Source of the DNA: Nocardioides sp. PD653-B2
GTDB taxonomy: Bacteria; Actinomycetota; Actinomycetes; Propionibacteriales; Nocardioidaceae
Reading direction: 5' to 3'
Length of the DNA: 64,000 nt
Assembly: GCF_002117935.1 (NCBI RefSeq)
Contig: NZ_BDJE01000042.1
Span: forward strand, 62,001-126,000
Below are positions 51,761 through 60,686 of the stretch, piece by piece; the first letter of the stretch is position 1; the number at the start of each line of letters is the position of its first letter. The notes below the pieces were generated by a model. It was not told where the DNA came from, searched no databases, and saw only the letters and a list, made by a program, of their open reading frames with translations. The position numbers were made by a program, and so were the translations under genes.

Positions 51761-54700
51761 GCCCCCAGGACGACGCCCCGCGCACGGGGCTGGCCACGTC
51801 ACGTCTGCGGATGTTCGGCTACGCAGCCATCCTGACCGCGATGGCGTTCTCCCAGTCCGCCGGGCGGATGGTGGCGGACACGAAGTTCGACCTCCTGACC
51901 AACCCCCTCAAGTTCTTGTCCAGGGGCCTGCGGTTGTGGGACCCGTCGGCCGCGTTCGGGCAGGTCCAGAACCAGGCCTACGGCTACGCGTGGCCGATGG
52001 GGCCGTTCTTCCTGCTCGGCGACCTGGTGCACCTCCCTCCGTGGGTGACCCAGCGGCTCTGGTGGGCGCTCCTCCTCTGCCTGGCGTTCTTCGGCGTCGT
52101 CCGGCTGGCCCAGAGGCTGGGCCTGGGCTCGCCTCTCACCCAGGTGCTGGCCGGCTTCGCGTTCGTCCTCACCCCGCGGATCACCACCCTGCTCGGGGGC
52201 ACGTCGGTGGAGATCTGGCCGATGGCGCTGGCGCCGTGGGTGCTGATCCCGCTGGTCGTGGGCAGCGAACGAGGGTCCGTACGCCGGGCCGCGGCCTGGA
52301 GCGCCCTGGCGGTCGCCTGCTGCGGCGGCGTGAACGCGATCGCCGTCGCCGCGGTGCTCCCGCTCGGCGTGATCTGGATCCTGACCCGCGCGGCCGGTCC
52401 GCGCAAGTGGCCCCTGCTGGGCTGGTGGACGCTCTTCACGATGCTGGCGACCCTGTGGTGGTCGGGCCCGCTGGTCTTCGTGGGCCGCTACAGCGTGCCG
52501 TTCCTCGACTACATCGAGAACGCGACGATCACCACGGTCCCGACGGACCTGGCGCGCACGTTCCTGGGCCAGTCCGACTGGGTCGCCTACTTCGCCGGCA
52601 TCGACTTCCCGGCCGGTCAGCAGCTGGTGGCGACGCCGTTCCTCGTGCTCGACGCGGCGGTCGTCGCGGCGTTCGGGCTCGCGGGCGTCGCGTTGCGCAG
52701 CAACCCCCACCAGCGGTTCCTGACCTGGGGGGTGCTGACCGGGCTGGTGCTGGTCGGCTTCGGCTACTCCGGCGAGCTGGCCGGCTTCCTCGCCGTCGAC
52801 CGCGGCTCGTGGCTGGACGGGACGCTGGCGGCGCTGCGCAACCTGCACAAGTTCGACCTCGTCCTCCGGATCCCGCTGGTCCTCGGCCTCGCCCACGTGA
52901 TGGGGCAGCTGCCGTCCCTGGTCGGCGGCCGGCGCGACCGCGGCTCCGTGTGGGCCGTCCGCCTGCTGCGGGCAGCGGCCGTGATCGCGGTGGTCGCCAT
53001 GACGCTGCCGTGGGCCCAGGACCGGATCGCGCCGCGCGAGGGCGTGGTCGAGGTGCCGGGCTACTGGTACCAGGTCGCCGACTACCTCCACGACAGCGAC
53101 GACGGCACCGTCTCGCTCGTCGTCCCCGCGTCGGCCTTCGGGGTCTACGAGTGGGGCAACGTCCACGACGACATCCTCCAGGGGCTGGCCGACAGCCCGT
53201 GGGCGGTCCGCAACGTCATCCCGCTCGCCCAGCCCGGCAACGTCGCCTTCCTCGACGCGGTCACCCGCGCCCTCGAGGCCGGGCACCCCAGCGACACGCT
53301 GGCTGCCGTGCTGGCCGAGAACGGTGTCGGCCGGCTGGTCGTGCGCAACGACCTCGACCGGTTCCAGACTGGTGCACCCGACCCGGCGTACGTGCGCAGC
53401 GTCCTGGTCCGCTCACCGGGCATCACGCTCGCGAAGTCGTTCGGACCCGACGTGGGTGTCGAGCCCTACACCGAGGTCACCACGGCCGAGGGGGACGTGC
53501 GGGTCGTCGCCGGCTCCGGGATCTCGGCGGTCACCGGCTCCGTCGACGTGTACGACGTGGAGGGTGCCGCGGCCGCGACGCTCACCGGGGACCCCCAGGC
53601 CCTGGTCGGTGATCCCGGCAGCAGCCTCCAGGAGGGCATGGCCGACCTGGGGGCGGGGCCGCGGGTCGTCGCCGAGGACGCCGAGGGCGACGAGCGCGGG
53701 CAGGTGCTGACCGACGGGAGCAAGCGGCGCGAGGTCAACTTCGCGGCCGTGCGCGCCAACCAGTCCGCGACCATGCCGGCCATCCAGCCCTTCCGGCTAC
53801 GCGGTCCCGAGCACCAGCACCGCTTCCTGAGACACCCCGAGCGCTGGCAGACCACCGAGGCGTGGACCGGCGACGTCGTCTCCGCCGAGGCCAGCAGCTC
53901 GCAGGCCTACTCCGACGCCGAGGCACCGCTCGCGGTCGGCACGCACCCGGGAGCCGCCCTCGACCTGGACCCGGCCACCGCCTGGCAGTCGGCCCGCAAC
54001 CTCGACCCCACCGGTCAGTGGTGGCAGGAGTCGTTCGCGCGGCCGACCTCGCTGTCGCGGGTCAAGGTCACCCTGGGCCGAGGCTCGGCCGCGGTCGGGC
54101 AGCTGCTCCTGCAGACGGACGCCGGCACCCGCGTGGTGCCGGCGCCGCCGCCGGGGGAGGCCCGGACCTTCGCGCTCGGCGCCGACGACGCCACCTTCCT
54201 GCGGATCACCTCGGCCGGCCGCGACGTCGTGCTCCCCGGCGTGTTCTCGATCGCGGAGGTCGAGGTCCCCGAGGTCGTCGCCCAGCGGGTGCTCGACCTG
54301 CCGTTGCCGGACGACCGCCTGCCCGTCGACGCGGTCTCGCTGACCCGCGACCAGGACCGCGCGGTCTGCGCACCGACCGGCGCGGTGACCTATGCCTGCG
54401 ACGACTCCCTGATCGCGCCCGGCGAGGACGGCGACACCCTGGCCCGCCGGTTCGTGCCGTCGTTCCAGGACGTCTACGAGCTGCACGGCACGGTGTCGCT
54501 GCGCCGGACCACCGACGCCAGCGTGCTGCTCTCGTCGGGCGTCCAGGTGACCAGCGACGCCCCGATCCGCGACGTCGCGGAGAGCCCGGTCGCGCTCGGG
54601 GACGGCGACCCCGGCACGACCTGGGTCTCCCGGAACCCGGACGAGACCGTGCTCCTCCGGCTGCCGGCGCCCCAGCGCGTGCACACGCTCACGATGACGA

Positions 54701-55914
54701 TCGACCCGGGCGCGCCGGCGGCGCTCCCGACCGAGGTCCGGCTCACCTCCGGTGACCGGAGCCGGGTGTTCCCGGTCGACGAGCGCGGCACCGTCACCCT
54801 CCCCGGCTGGGACGTCACCACGCTGACGCTGCAGGTCAGGGAGACCGAACCGGCGTTCTCGACCGTGGGACAGCAGTTCGTCCGCCTCCCGGCGGGCATC
54901 TCCGAGCTGCGCGTCAACGGCTCGCTGCTCAACGCCGGCGCGTCCGCGGACCGGTCGTTCCCCTGCGGTGTGGGCCCGCAGGTGGTGGTGGCGGGGGAGA
55001 TCCGGGACACGGCGCTCCGGGCCAGCACCCGCGACCTCATCCGGGGCGCCAGCGTGCCGATGCGGGTGTGCGGCTCCGCCCAGCTGCCCCTGGCGGCCGA
55101 GTCGACCGCGTTGCTGGTGCCGCCGACACCGGTGTTCCGGGCCGACTCGGTGACCCTCGAGGCGCGCGACGCCTCCGAGGCCGCCGCGCTCGGCGGCGTG
55201 GTGGTCCACCGGGACGACCGCGGGTCTCCCACGTCGGTGGAGGTGCCGGCGCGCTCCACCGCGACGGTGCTCACCCTCCCTCAGAACCTCAACGCCGGCT
55301 GGACCGCCACCCTCGACGGCGCCGAGCTCCCGGTCCAGCGCATGGACGGCTGGAAGCAGGGCTGGCGGCTGCCTCCGGGGCAGGCGGGCACGGTGACGCT
55401 CCACTACGCGCCCGCGACCCCGTTCGTCGTGCTGGTCGCGGCCGGTCTCGCCACGGCCCTCCTGGTCCTCGGCGTCGCGCTCTGGCCGCGGCGCCGCCCG
55501 GTGCGCGAGTCCGCGCCTGCGCTGCGCCCGGCCCGGCCGGGTCCGGCCGACGTCGCCGTGGTGGTCGGCGCCGGTGCGCTGCTCGCGGGCTGGTGGGGGC
55601 TCGTGGCCGTGGTCGCCGGGGTCGTCGTGGGTGTCGTCTGGCGGCGGGTCGAGTGGGGCTGGCTCGCCGGGCTCGCGCTGCTGGCCGGCGGCCTGGGCCT
55701 GAGCCAGGAGCAGATCACCGAGCAAAGCTGGGCGCTGACGTGGAGCCAGGCCTGGATCCTCGCAGCGGTCGGCCTGCTGGTCGCTGCCCTGCCGGCGCTG
55801 CGGCTCAGGGGCCCGGCGACACCGAGCCGATCTCGATCCGTTCGAGGCAGACTTCCGGGGCGCCGTCCTCGAGGCGGACGTCGACCGTGGAGTAGGAGCC
55901 CGGGGCGGCGGTGA
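51757..55914 (+). CDS. aftD: Alpha-(1->3)-arabinofuranosyltransferase, AftD-like
   Basis: A very large (1385-residue) GT-C glycosyltransferase; mycobacterial AftD is about 1400. It transfers arabinofuranose from DPA to arabinan outside the membrane. The N-terminal helix is followed by the outer loop ADTKFDLLTNPLKFLSRGLRLWDPSAAFGQVQNQAYGY, whose Asp pair is the likely catalytic site and which is highly characteristic of AftD. About 11 helices lead to a long extracytoplasmic part (about 420-1230) with discoidin-like beta-sandwich modules, then C-terminal helices (about 1240-1350). The last about 37 residues are Arg-rich and antisense to the neighbouring gene. GTG overlaps the methyltransferase stop. 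Confidence 0.92.
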   Translation: MSPQDDAPRTGLATSRLRMFGYAAILTAMAFSQSAGRMVADTKFDLLTNPLKFLSRGLRLWDPSAAFGQVQNQAYGYAWPMGPFFLLGDLVHLPPWVTQRLWWALLLCLAFFGVVRLAQRLGLGSPLTQVLAGFAFVLTPRITTLLGGTSVEIWPMALAPWVLIPLVVGSERGSVRRAAAWSALAVACCGGVNAIAVAAVLPLGVIWILTRAAGPRKWPLLGWWTLFTMLATLWWSGPLVFVGRYSVPFLDYIENATITTVPTDLARTFLGQSDWVAYFAGIDFPAGQQLVATPFLVLDAAVVAAFGLAGVALRSNPHQRFLTWGVLTGLVLVGFGYSGELAGFLAVDRGSWLDGTLAALRNLHKFDLVLRIPLVLGLAHVMGQLPSLVGGRRDRGSVWAVRLLRAAAVIAVVAMTLPWAQDRIAPREGVVEVPGYWYQVADYLHDSDDGTVSLVVPASAFGVYEWGNVHDDILQGLADSPWAVRNVIPLAQPGNVAFLDAVTRALEAGHPSDTLAAVLAENGVGRLVVRNDLDRFQTGAPDPAYVRSVLVRSPGITLAKSFGPDVGVEPYTEVTTAEGDVRVVAGSGISAVTGSVDVYDVEGAAAATLTGDPQALVGDPGSSLQEGMADLGAGPRVVAEDAEGDERGQVLTDGSKRREVNFAAVRANQSATMPAIQPFRLRGPEHQHRFLRHPERWQTTEAWTGDVVSAEASSSQAYSDAEAPLAVGTHPGAALDLDPATAWQSARNLDPTGQWWQESFARPTSLSRVKVTLGRGSAAVGQLLLQTDAGTRVVPAPPPGEARTFALGADDATFLRITSAGRDVVLPGVFSIAEVEVPEVVAQRVLDLPLPDDRLPVDAVSLTRDQDRAVCAPTGAVTYACDDSLIAPGEDGDTLARRFVPSFQDVYELHGTVSLRRTTDASVLLSSGVQVTSDAPIRDVAESPVALGDGDPGTTWVSRNPDETVLLRLPAPQRVHTLTMTIDPGAPAALPTEVRLTSGDRSRVFPVDERGTVTLPGWDVTTLTLQVRETEPAFSTVGQQFVRLPAGISELRVNGSLLNAGASADRSFPCGVGPQVVVAGEIRDTALRASTRDLIRGASVPMRVCGSAQLPLAAESTALLVPPTPVFRADSVTLEARDASEAAALGGVVVHRDDRGSPTSVEVPARSTATVLTLPQNLNAGWTATLDGAELPVQRMDGWKQGWRLPPGQAGTVTLHYAPATPFVVLVAAGLATALLVLGVALWPRRRPVRESAPALRPARPGPADVAVVVGAGALLAGWWGLVAVVAGVVVGVVWRRVEWGWLAGLALLAGGLGLSQEQITEQSWALTWSQAWILAAVGLLVAALPALRLRGPATPSRSRSVRGRLPGRRPRGGRRPWSRSPGRR

Positions 55915-57622
55915 TCAGCAGATGCCCGCCGGCCTCGAGGTGCACGTGGACGTCGCGGTCGCCGACGGAGATCGTCGCGTCGGTGGCGACCGGGGCGTCG
56001 TAGCGCATCCGGAGGTACCAGTCCGGTCCCAGCACCGGACCGTCGAGGCGCCAGCGCGAGGTGGCGTCGGTCGCCGTGCCGAAGCAGCCGTCGGCGCCGA
56101 CGCGCTCCAGCTGAGCGCGGGCCGGGTCGAAGGCGATGCTCCGGAACCTGCCGGTGTCGTCGACGATCGTGCCTCCGTCGGTGACCGAGCTCGACGCCGG
56201 GACGTCGGCGGTGACCATCCGGAACATGTGCAGGTAGGTGTTGGTGGGATACGCGAGGGGTGCCCACAGCCAGTCCGGCGTCGTGCGGTTGAGGAGCTCG
56301 ACGTCGGGATCGGCCCGGAGCCCGGCCTCGACGTTGCGGTAGTAGCGCTCGGGGCTGGTCGTCGTGAGGTGGCGCAGCGGGTAGCCGGCCGTGCTGATGA
56401 CCGAGATCGTCACGAAGACCAGAGCCGAGACCACCGCCCAGGACGGGGTCGTGATGCTCCAGGTGGCCGGGCGCGGCTCCGCCGACTGTCGCGCGCCGGG
56501 GACCGGGAGGAAGGCGAGACCGAGCGCGAGGGCGACGGTGAGCGCCGACTCGGTCTGGAAGCGGTAGTCGAGCGCGATCTCGCTGCCGAAGTAGATCGCC
56601 CGGCTGACCGAGATCAGGGCGACGTTCGCCAGCAGGCTCGCCAGCGGGATCAGCCACGCGCGCAGGCCGTGGCGACGGGTCATGGCCGAGGCGAGGACGA
56701 TCGTGCCCAGCACGGCCCAGGACAGGACGAGCAGCAGCTGGGAGGGGTGTGCCTCGCTCTGCGTCACGCCGGAGACCTGCCAGTGCAGGGGACCGCCGGT
56801 CACCCCGACCGGGAAGGCGACCCCGGCGAGGTCGCGGAGCACGCCGAACAGCGGCCGGCTGCGCACCGACCCCGCGTCGAAGTTGAGCGCGAACGGCACG
56901 TACAGCGCGAGGTAGACGGCGACCACCACCACCTGGACCACGACGGCCGCCCGGTAGCGGCGCCACAGCTCGCGCAGCCGGTGCGGCAGGGGGCCGGCGG
57001 TGAAGTACAGCAGGGCGACCAGCCAGAGCATCGGGAACCCCACGAGGGTGCGCTCGACGAACAGCAGACCGACCGCCATCCAGGCGAACGTCGCGGCCAG
57101 CGCCGGCCAGCGGGGTGCGCGGAGGTAGGCCACGAACGACGTGAGGGCGAAGATGATCGCGATCAGCATCGGGCCCTGGTTGACGGCCGCGGCCCACCAG
57201 ATCGTCGCCGGGACCAAGATGGGCGAGAAGAGGAACGCGGTCAGCGGCACGAGCACCGCCCAGCGGGCTCCGAAGAGCCGGAGCAGGAGGCGCAGCATGC
57301 CGATCCCGGCCACGGCGGCGAAGAACACGATCTCCGCGGCCGGCCAGCCGTAGGACATCGGGTCGATCTGCGCGTTCACCCAGGTGAGCAGCGCGCCGGC
57401 GGGCATCAGGTGGCCGTTGTACGGCGTCACCAGGTAGGACCACGACAACGGCTCCTCGAGAGCCCGCTGGACGAAGTACAGGTCGTCGTAGAAGAACCAG
57501 GTGCCCTGGACCTGCCACCACCGGAACGCCGTCGCCGCGGCCACCAGCACGAGGCCGGCCAGGACGACGCGACGGCCGGACGACCGTCCCTGCGGCGCCC
57601 GGCGGCCGCCGGGCGGGGTCAT
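55805..57622 (-). CDS. Large GT-C-like membrane protein, paralog A
   Basis: A 605-residue protein: about 11 helices in residues 18-430 and a beta-rich extracytoplasmic domain (about 440-605). The first outer loop has FFYDDLYF (YDD 45-47) and NGHLMPAG (70-76); further shared motifs are IWWAAAVNQ, a basic VERTL after helix 6, and LDYRFQTE. These recur in the two paralogs upstream. An acidic pair in the first loop is the hallmark of GT-C glycosyltransferases, so I infer a polyprenyl-phospho-sugar-dependent transferase; no donor is known. It is last in the cassette; its ATG overlaps the acyltransferase stop, and its 3' end overlaps aftD by 110 bases. Confidence 0.8.
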   Translation of the reverse strand: MTPPGGRRAPQGRSSGRRVVLAGLVLVAAATAFRWWQVQGTWFFYDDLYFVQRALEEPLSWSYLVTPYNGHLMPAGALLTWVNAQIDPMSYGWPAAEIVFFAAVAGIGMLRLLLRLFGARWAVLVPLTAFLFSPILVPATIWWAAAVNQGPMLIAIIFALTSFVAYLRAPRWPALAATFAWMAVGLLFVERTLVGFPMLWLVALLYFTAGPLPHRLRELWRRYRAAVVVQVVVVAVYLALYVPFALNFDAGSVRSRPLFGVLRDLAGVAFPVGVTGGPLHWQVSGVTQSEAHPSQLLLVLSWAVLGTIVLASAMTRRHGLRAWLIPLASLLANVALISVSRAIYFGSEIALDYRFQTESALTVALALGLAFLPVPGARQSAEPRPATWSITTPSWAVVSALVFVTISVISTAGYPLRHLTTTSPERYYRNVEAGLRADPDVELLNRTTPDWLWAPLAYPTNTYLHMFRMVTADVPASSSVTDGGTIVDDTGRFRSIAFDPARAQLERVGADGCFGTATDATSRWRLDGPVLGPDWYLRMRYDAPVATDATISVGDRDVHVHLEAGGHLLITAAPGSYSTVDVRLEDGAPEVCLERIEIGSVSPGP

Positions 57623-58800
57623 CGGACGGTGGCCCCGACCGGCCGCGCCCGCGCGTCCATCCGGGCGAAGAGCCCGATGTTCTTGGCCCGCATGATCGGC
57701 CGCTCGAACAGGTAGTACGACATGCTCGCGAGGACGATGGTCACGCCCAGCGTCGTCAGGGCGACCGTCAGGAACCGACCGGTGAAGATGGGGATGTCGA
57801 GGACCGAGAAGACGGCGTTCAGCACCAGCATGTGGATCGCGAACACGCCGTAGGAGATCTCGCCGAGCCAGAACATCACCGGCCCGCTGAGCTGGGTGCG
57901 GACCCAGCCCTCGCGCTCGGGGCCGAACACCAGCGGCAGGAGGTAGAACACTCCGGCTGCGGCGTACAGCACCACCTTCGAGCCGGCCTCCCAGCCGCCC
58001 GGGATCAGCAGCTGGCGCGGTCCGGCCAGGGGGGAGCAGGCGACCGCGAAGATCGCGGTCGCCAGGATCCAGCAGCCGGGCAGGTCGCGGGCGATCCGGT
58101 CGAGCACGTGCTCGCGCGGGTCGACGGCCAGGCTCGCCGAGACGGCGGCGAAGCAGACGCCGATGAGGAACCACGGCAGGTAGCCGGGCAGCCACTGGGC
58201 GAAGTGGCCCTCGCTGCCGGGGATCTGCGCCACGACCGCCTGCCAGGCGACGCCGGCGACGCACAGCACGGAGGACCCGGCGACGACGACCCGGAGGTCG
58301 AGGCGGTGCCCGCGGCCCGGGTGCCAGGTGAGGAGCCAGCACAGCAGCGGCAGCACGAGGTAGAAGGCGACCTCGGTGCAGAGGCTCCACATCTGCGTGA
58401 GCGAGCTCGGCAGCAGCACGGGCCGGTAGAGCTGGGTGAGCGTGAGGTTGCTCAGCCAGACCTTCCAGCCGGCGCCGTCGTTGGCCGGGTCGAGGGCGAG
58501 CGCTGCCGCGACGACGACCCAGTAGAGCGGGAGGATCCGCAGGGCGCGCTTCCACAGGTAGTGCCGGGTGGAGGGCTCGGGGCGACCGAGGGCGGCGGTG
58601 AGGAACCACGGCCTGCTGAGCAGGAAGCCGGAGAGCAGGAAGAAGAGCGTCACGCCGAAGTCGAAGCGCGCCAGCGCGGCCCCGACCCAGCCGTGGTTGA
58701 TCTGCCCGGTGTTGAAGGCGGAGTGGGTCAGCACGACCATGATCGCCCCGATCGCGCGGACGGCGTTCAGGGTCGGGAAGGTGCGGTCCTGGAAGGTCAC
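57619..58800 (-). CDS. Acyltransferase, OafA/YrhL (acyltransferase 3) family
   Basis: A 393-residue membrane O-acyltransferase with about 10 helices. The N-terminal RAIGAIMVVLTHSAFNTG carries the catalytic-type His26. FGVTLFFLLSGFLLSRPW and the RILPLYW motif after helix 3 are diagnostic of the family. Members transfer acetyl, succinyl or longer acyl groups to envelope sugars. GTG 58798-58800 is chosen as start because it overlaps the upstream stop (GTGA); the frame is open further upstream but that part is inside the previous gene. A similar acyltransferase, Rv0228, lies in the equivalent mycobacterial region. Confidence 0.9.
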   Translation of the reverse strand: MTFQDRTFPTLNAVRAIGAIMVVLTHSAFNTGQINHGWVGAALARFDFGVTLFFLLSGFLLSRPWFLTAALGRPEPSTRHYLWKRALRILPLYWVVVAAALALDPANDGAGWKVWLSNLTLTQLYRPVLLPSSLTQMWSLCTEVAFYLVLPLLCWLLTWHPGRGHRLDLRVVVAGSSVLCVAGVAWQAVVAQIPGSEGHFAQWLPGYLPWFLIGVCFAAVSASLAVDPREHVLDRIARDLPGCWILATAIFAVACSPLAGPRQLLIPGGWEAGSKVVLYAAAGVFYLLPLVFGPEREGWVRTQLSGPVMFWLGEISYGVFAIHMLVLNAVFSVLDIPIFTGRFLTVALTTLGVTIVLASMSYYLFERPIMRAKNIGLFARMDARARPVGATVR

Positions 58801-60686
58801 GACGCGTCCTGCGTCGCGGAGGTGATCGGCGCGAGAGGACCGGCGGTGAGGTCGTTCGTGCACAGGGCGGCACCGCCCTGGAGGCCGGAGACGGTCACCT
58901 GGGACACCTGCTCGCGCGTGCCGGCGTCGGCGACCAGGCCGGTCCTGAGGTAGAGCGCATGGAGTCCTCCCACGATGGTGGCACTGATCGTCTCATCGCC
59001 CACCTGCACCGTCACCGGGCTGGGTCCGCTCGCGAGGTAGCCGATCCTGACCCAGACCGCCGAGTGCTCGCGCGTGTCCGGGAGCACGTCGATCCCGGTC
59101 GGGGCCAGGGTGATGGTGCGGGGCCGGTCCTCGATCCGGTACCCGCACTGCGACTGCGGCCCGGGCGCGGCCTGCTCGAGCGGCGTCACCACCGTCGGCA
59201 CCACCGTGCCGCTGTCGGTCACGGTCGACACCCGGTCGACCGCCGCCCGGGGGAACGAGGTCTCGTCCGAGTAGCTCGTCAGCAGGTGGCTCAGGGTGTT
59301 GTCGGGGTAGGAGTAGGCACCCATCACCACGACCGGCACGGTGGTGTCGTCGAGCACGACCCGGGTGGGGTCGGCACGCAGCGCGCCCAGCAGGTTGTCG
59401 AAGTACGCCTGGGCCGGGTCGTGGGTCTGCCAGTGCCGGACGAAGCCCGTGCTCGACACCGCCGCCACGGCGATGGTGGTGACGACGACGAGCGCCACGC
59501 GCCGCGGGTGGTCGAGCAGCTCGCTGGCTCGCCGGCGCTCCACCGGCTCGACCGCGCCGCGCAGCGGCAGCACGGCGAGGGCCAGGGCCACGGCGGTGAC
59601 CGCGCCGAGCTCGCCCTGGTAGCGGTAGTCGAGGCTCACCTGGGTGCCGAGGTACGTCGCCCGGCCGGCCAGCACCAGCAGCGCGTTCACGGCCAGGAAC
59701 GCCGCGGGCAGGAGCCAGGCACGCAGGCTCCGGGTGCGAGCCCGGCGGATCTCCCACACCACGAGCGCGACGGCCGCGACCGCGGCCCAGCGCACCGCGC
59801 TGCCGGGGTCGGGCAGTGCCGCCTGGTCGAGGAACTCCCACCGCACCGGTCCACCCGCCAGCGCGGGCACGTACCCGCGGCCGACCATGTTCCACACCAC
59901 CTGGTCGAGCCCGTCGTTCACGGCCGCGCCCGGCGCGAAGTCCAGGGCGAACGCGACGTATGCGACGAGGTAGACGCCGAGCACCCCGGCGTACACCGCC
60001 ACCCCTCGGGCGTAGGTGCGCAGCACGGTCACCGCCCGCACCCCGAGCGTGCCGCTCGCGAAGTAGGCCAGCGAGACGAAGGCGATCGCCGCGAAGAGCA
60101 GCACGGTCTTCTCGTAGAACGCGAGCCCGAAGACCGACCAGCCGACCGTCATCAGGACGTAGCGCAGCTCGCGGGTGCGCAGGTAGGTCGCGTGCGTGCC
60201 GAGCCCGGCGAACAGCGCGACGTGCCACGGCAGCTGGTTGACGCCGGCCGCCCACCAGATCGCGACCGGGGTCGTGATGACGCAGAACAGGTAGAACGCG
60301 AGCGGCGGCAGGATGCCGGGCCGGACGCCGAACATCCGCACCAGCGTCCAGAGCAGCGCGCCGGCGGCCCCCGCCTGCATGCCCAGCAGCAGGGTGGCGG
60401 TGACCCGGAAGTCGTACGGTGCGATCGCGTCGGCCAGCCACGAGAGGTACATGCCGGCCGGCATCACGTGCCCGATGTAGGGCTCGATCGCGGCCGCCGG
60501 GCTGGGACCGGCCCCGGCCATGCGCGCCATGAAGTTGAAGTCGTCGTAGTGGTACCACGCCCCGTAGGTCGCCCACGAGCGATAGGCGAGCTGCACGACG
60601 ATCATCGCGCCGGCGGTGACCAGCACGGCGTGACTGCGCAGCCAGGCCCGGCTCGACACTCCCGCGGGTGCCTCGGTGACGCTCAT
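58797..60686 (-). CDS. Large GT-C-like membrane protein, paralog B
   Basis: A 629-residue paralog of the genes on both sides of it and the acyltransferase. Helices fill residues 18-430; a beta-rich outer domain follows. The shared motifs are WYHYDDFNF (YDD 47-49), GHVMPAG (72-78), IWWAAGVNQLP, YEKTVLL and LDYRYQGE. An in-frame upstream start exists, but ATG 60684-60686 overlaps the upstream stop (ATGA) and begins the conserved part. Function is inferred as for paralog A. No sequence marks it as inactive. Confidence 0.8.
   Translation of the reverse strand: MSVTEAPAGVSSRAWLRSHAVLVTAGAMIVVQLAYRSWATYGAWYHYDDFNFMARMAGAGPSPAAAIEPYIGHVMPAGMYLSWLADAIAPYDFRVTATLLLGMQAGAAGALLWTLVRMFGVRPGILPPLAFYLFCVITTPVAIWWAAGVNQLPWHVALFAGLGTHATYLRTRELRYVLMTVGWSVFGLAFYEKTVLLFAAIAFVSLAYFASGTLGVRAVTVLRTYARGVAVYAGVLGVYLVAYVAFALDFAPGAAVNDGLDQVVWNMVGRGYVPALAGGPVRWEFLDQAALPDPGSAVRWAAVAAVALVVWEIRRARTRSLRAWLLPAAFLAVNALLVLAGRATYLGTQVSLDYRYQGELGAVTAVALALAVLPLRGAVEPVERRRASELLDHPRRVALVVVTTIAVAAVSSTGFVRHWQTHDPAQAYFDNLLGALRADPTRVVLDDTTVPVVVMGAYSYPDNTLSHLLTSYSDETSFPRAAVDRVSTVTDSGTVVPTVVTPLEQAAPGPQSQCGYRIEDRPRTITLAPTGIDVLPDTREHSAVWVRIGYLASGPSPVTVQVGDETISATIVGGLHALYLRTGLVADAGTREQVSQVTVSGLQGGAALCTNDLTAGPLAPITSATQDAS

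Noticed and set aside
58801..58863. Longer N terminus of the acyltransferase
   Set aside because: It lies within the upstream gene; the GTG that overlaps the stop gives the family-like start.
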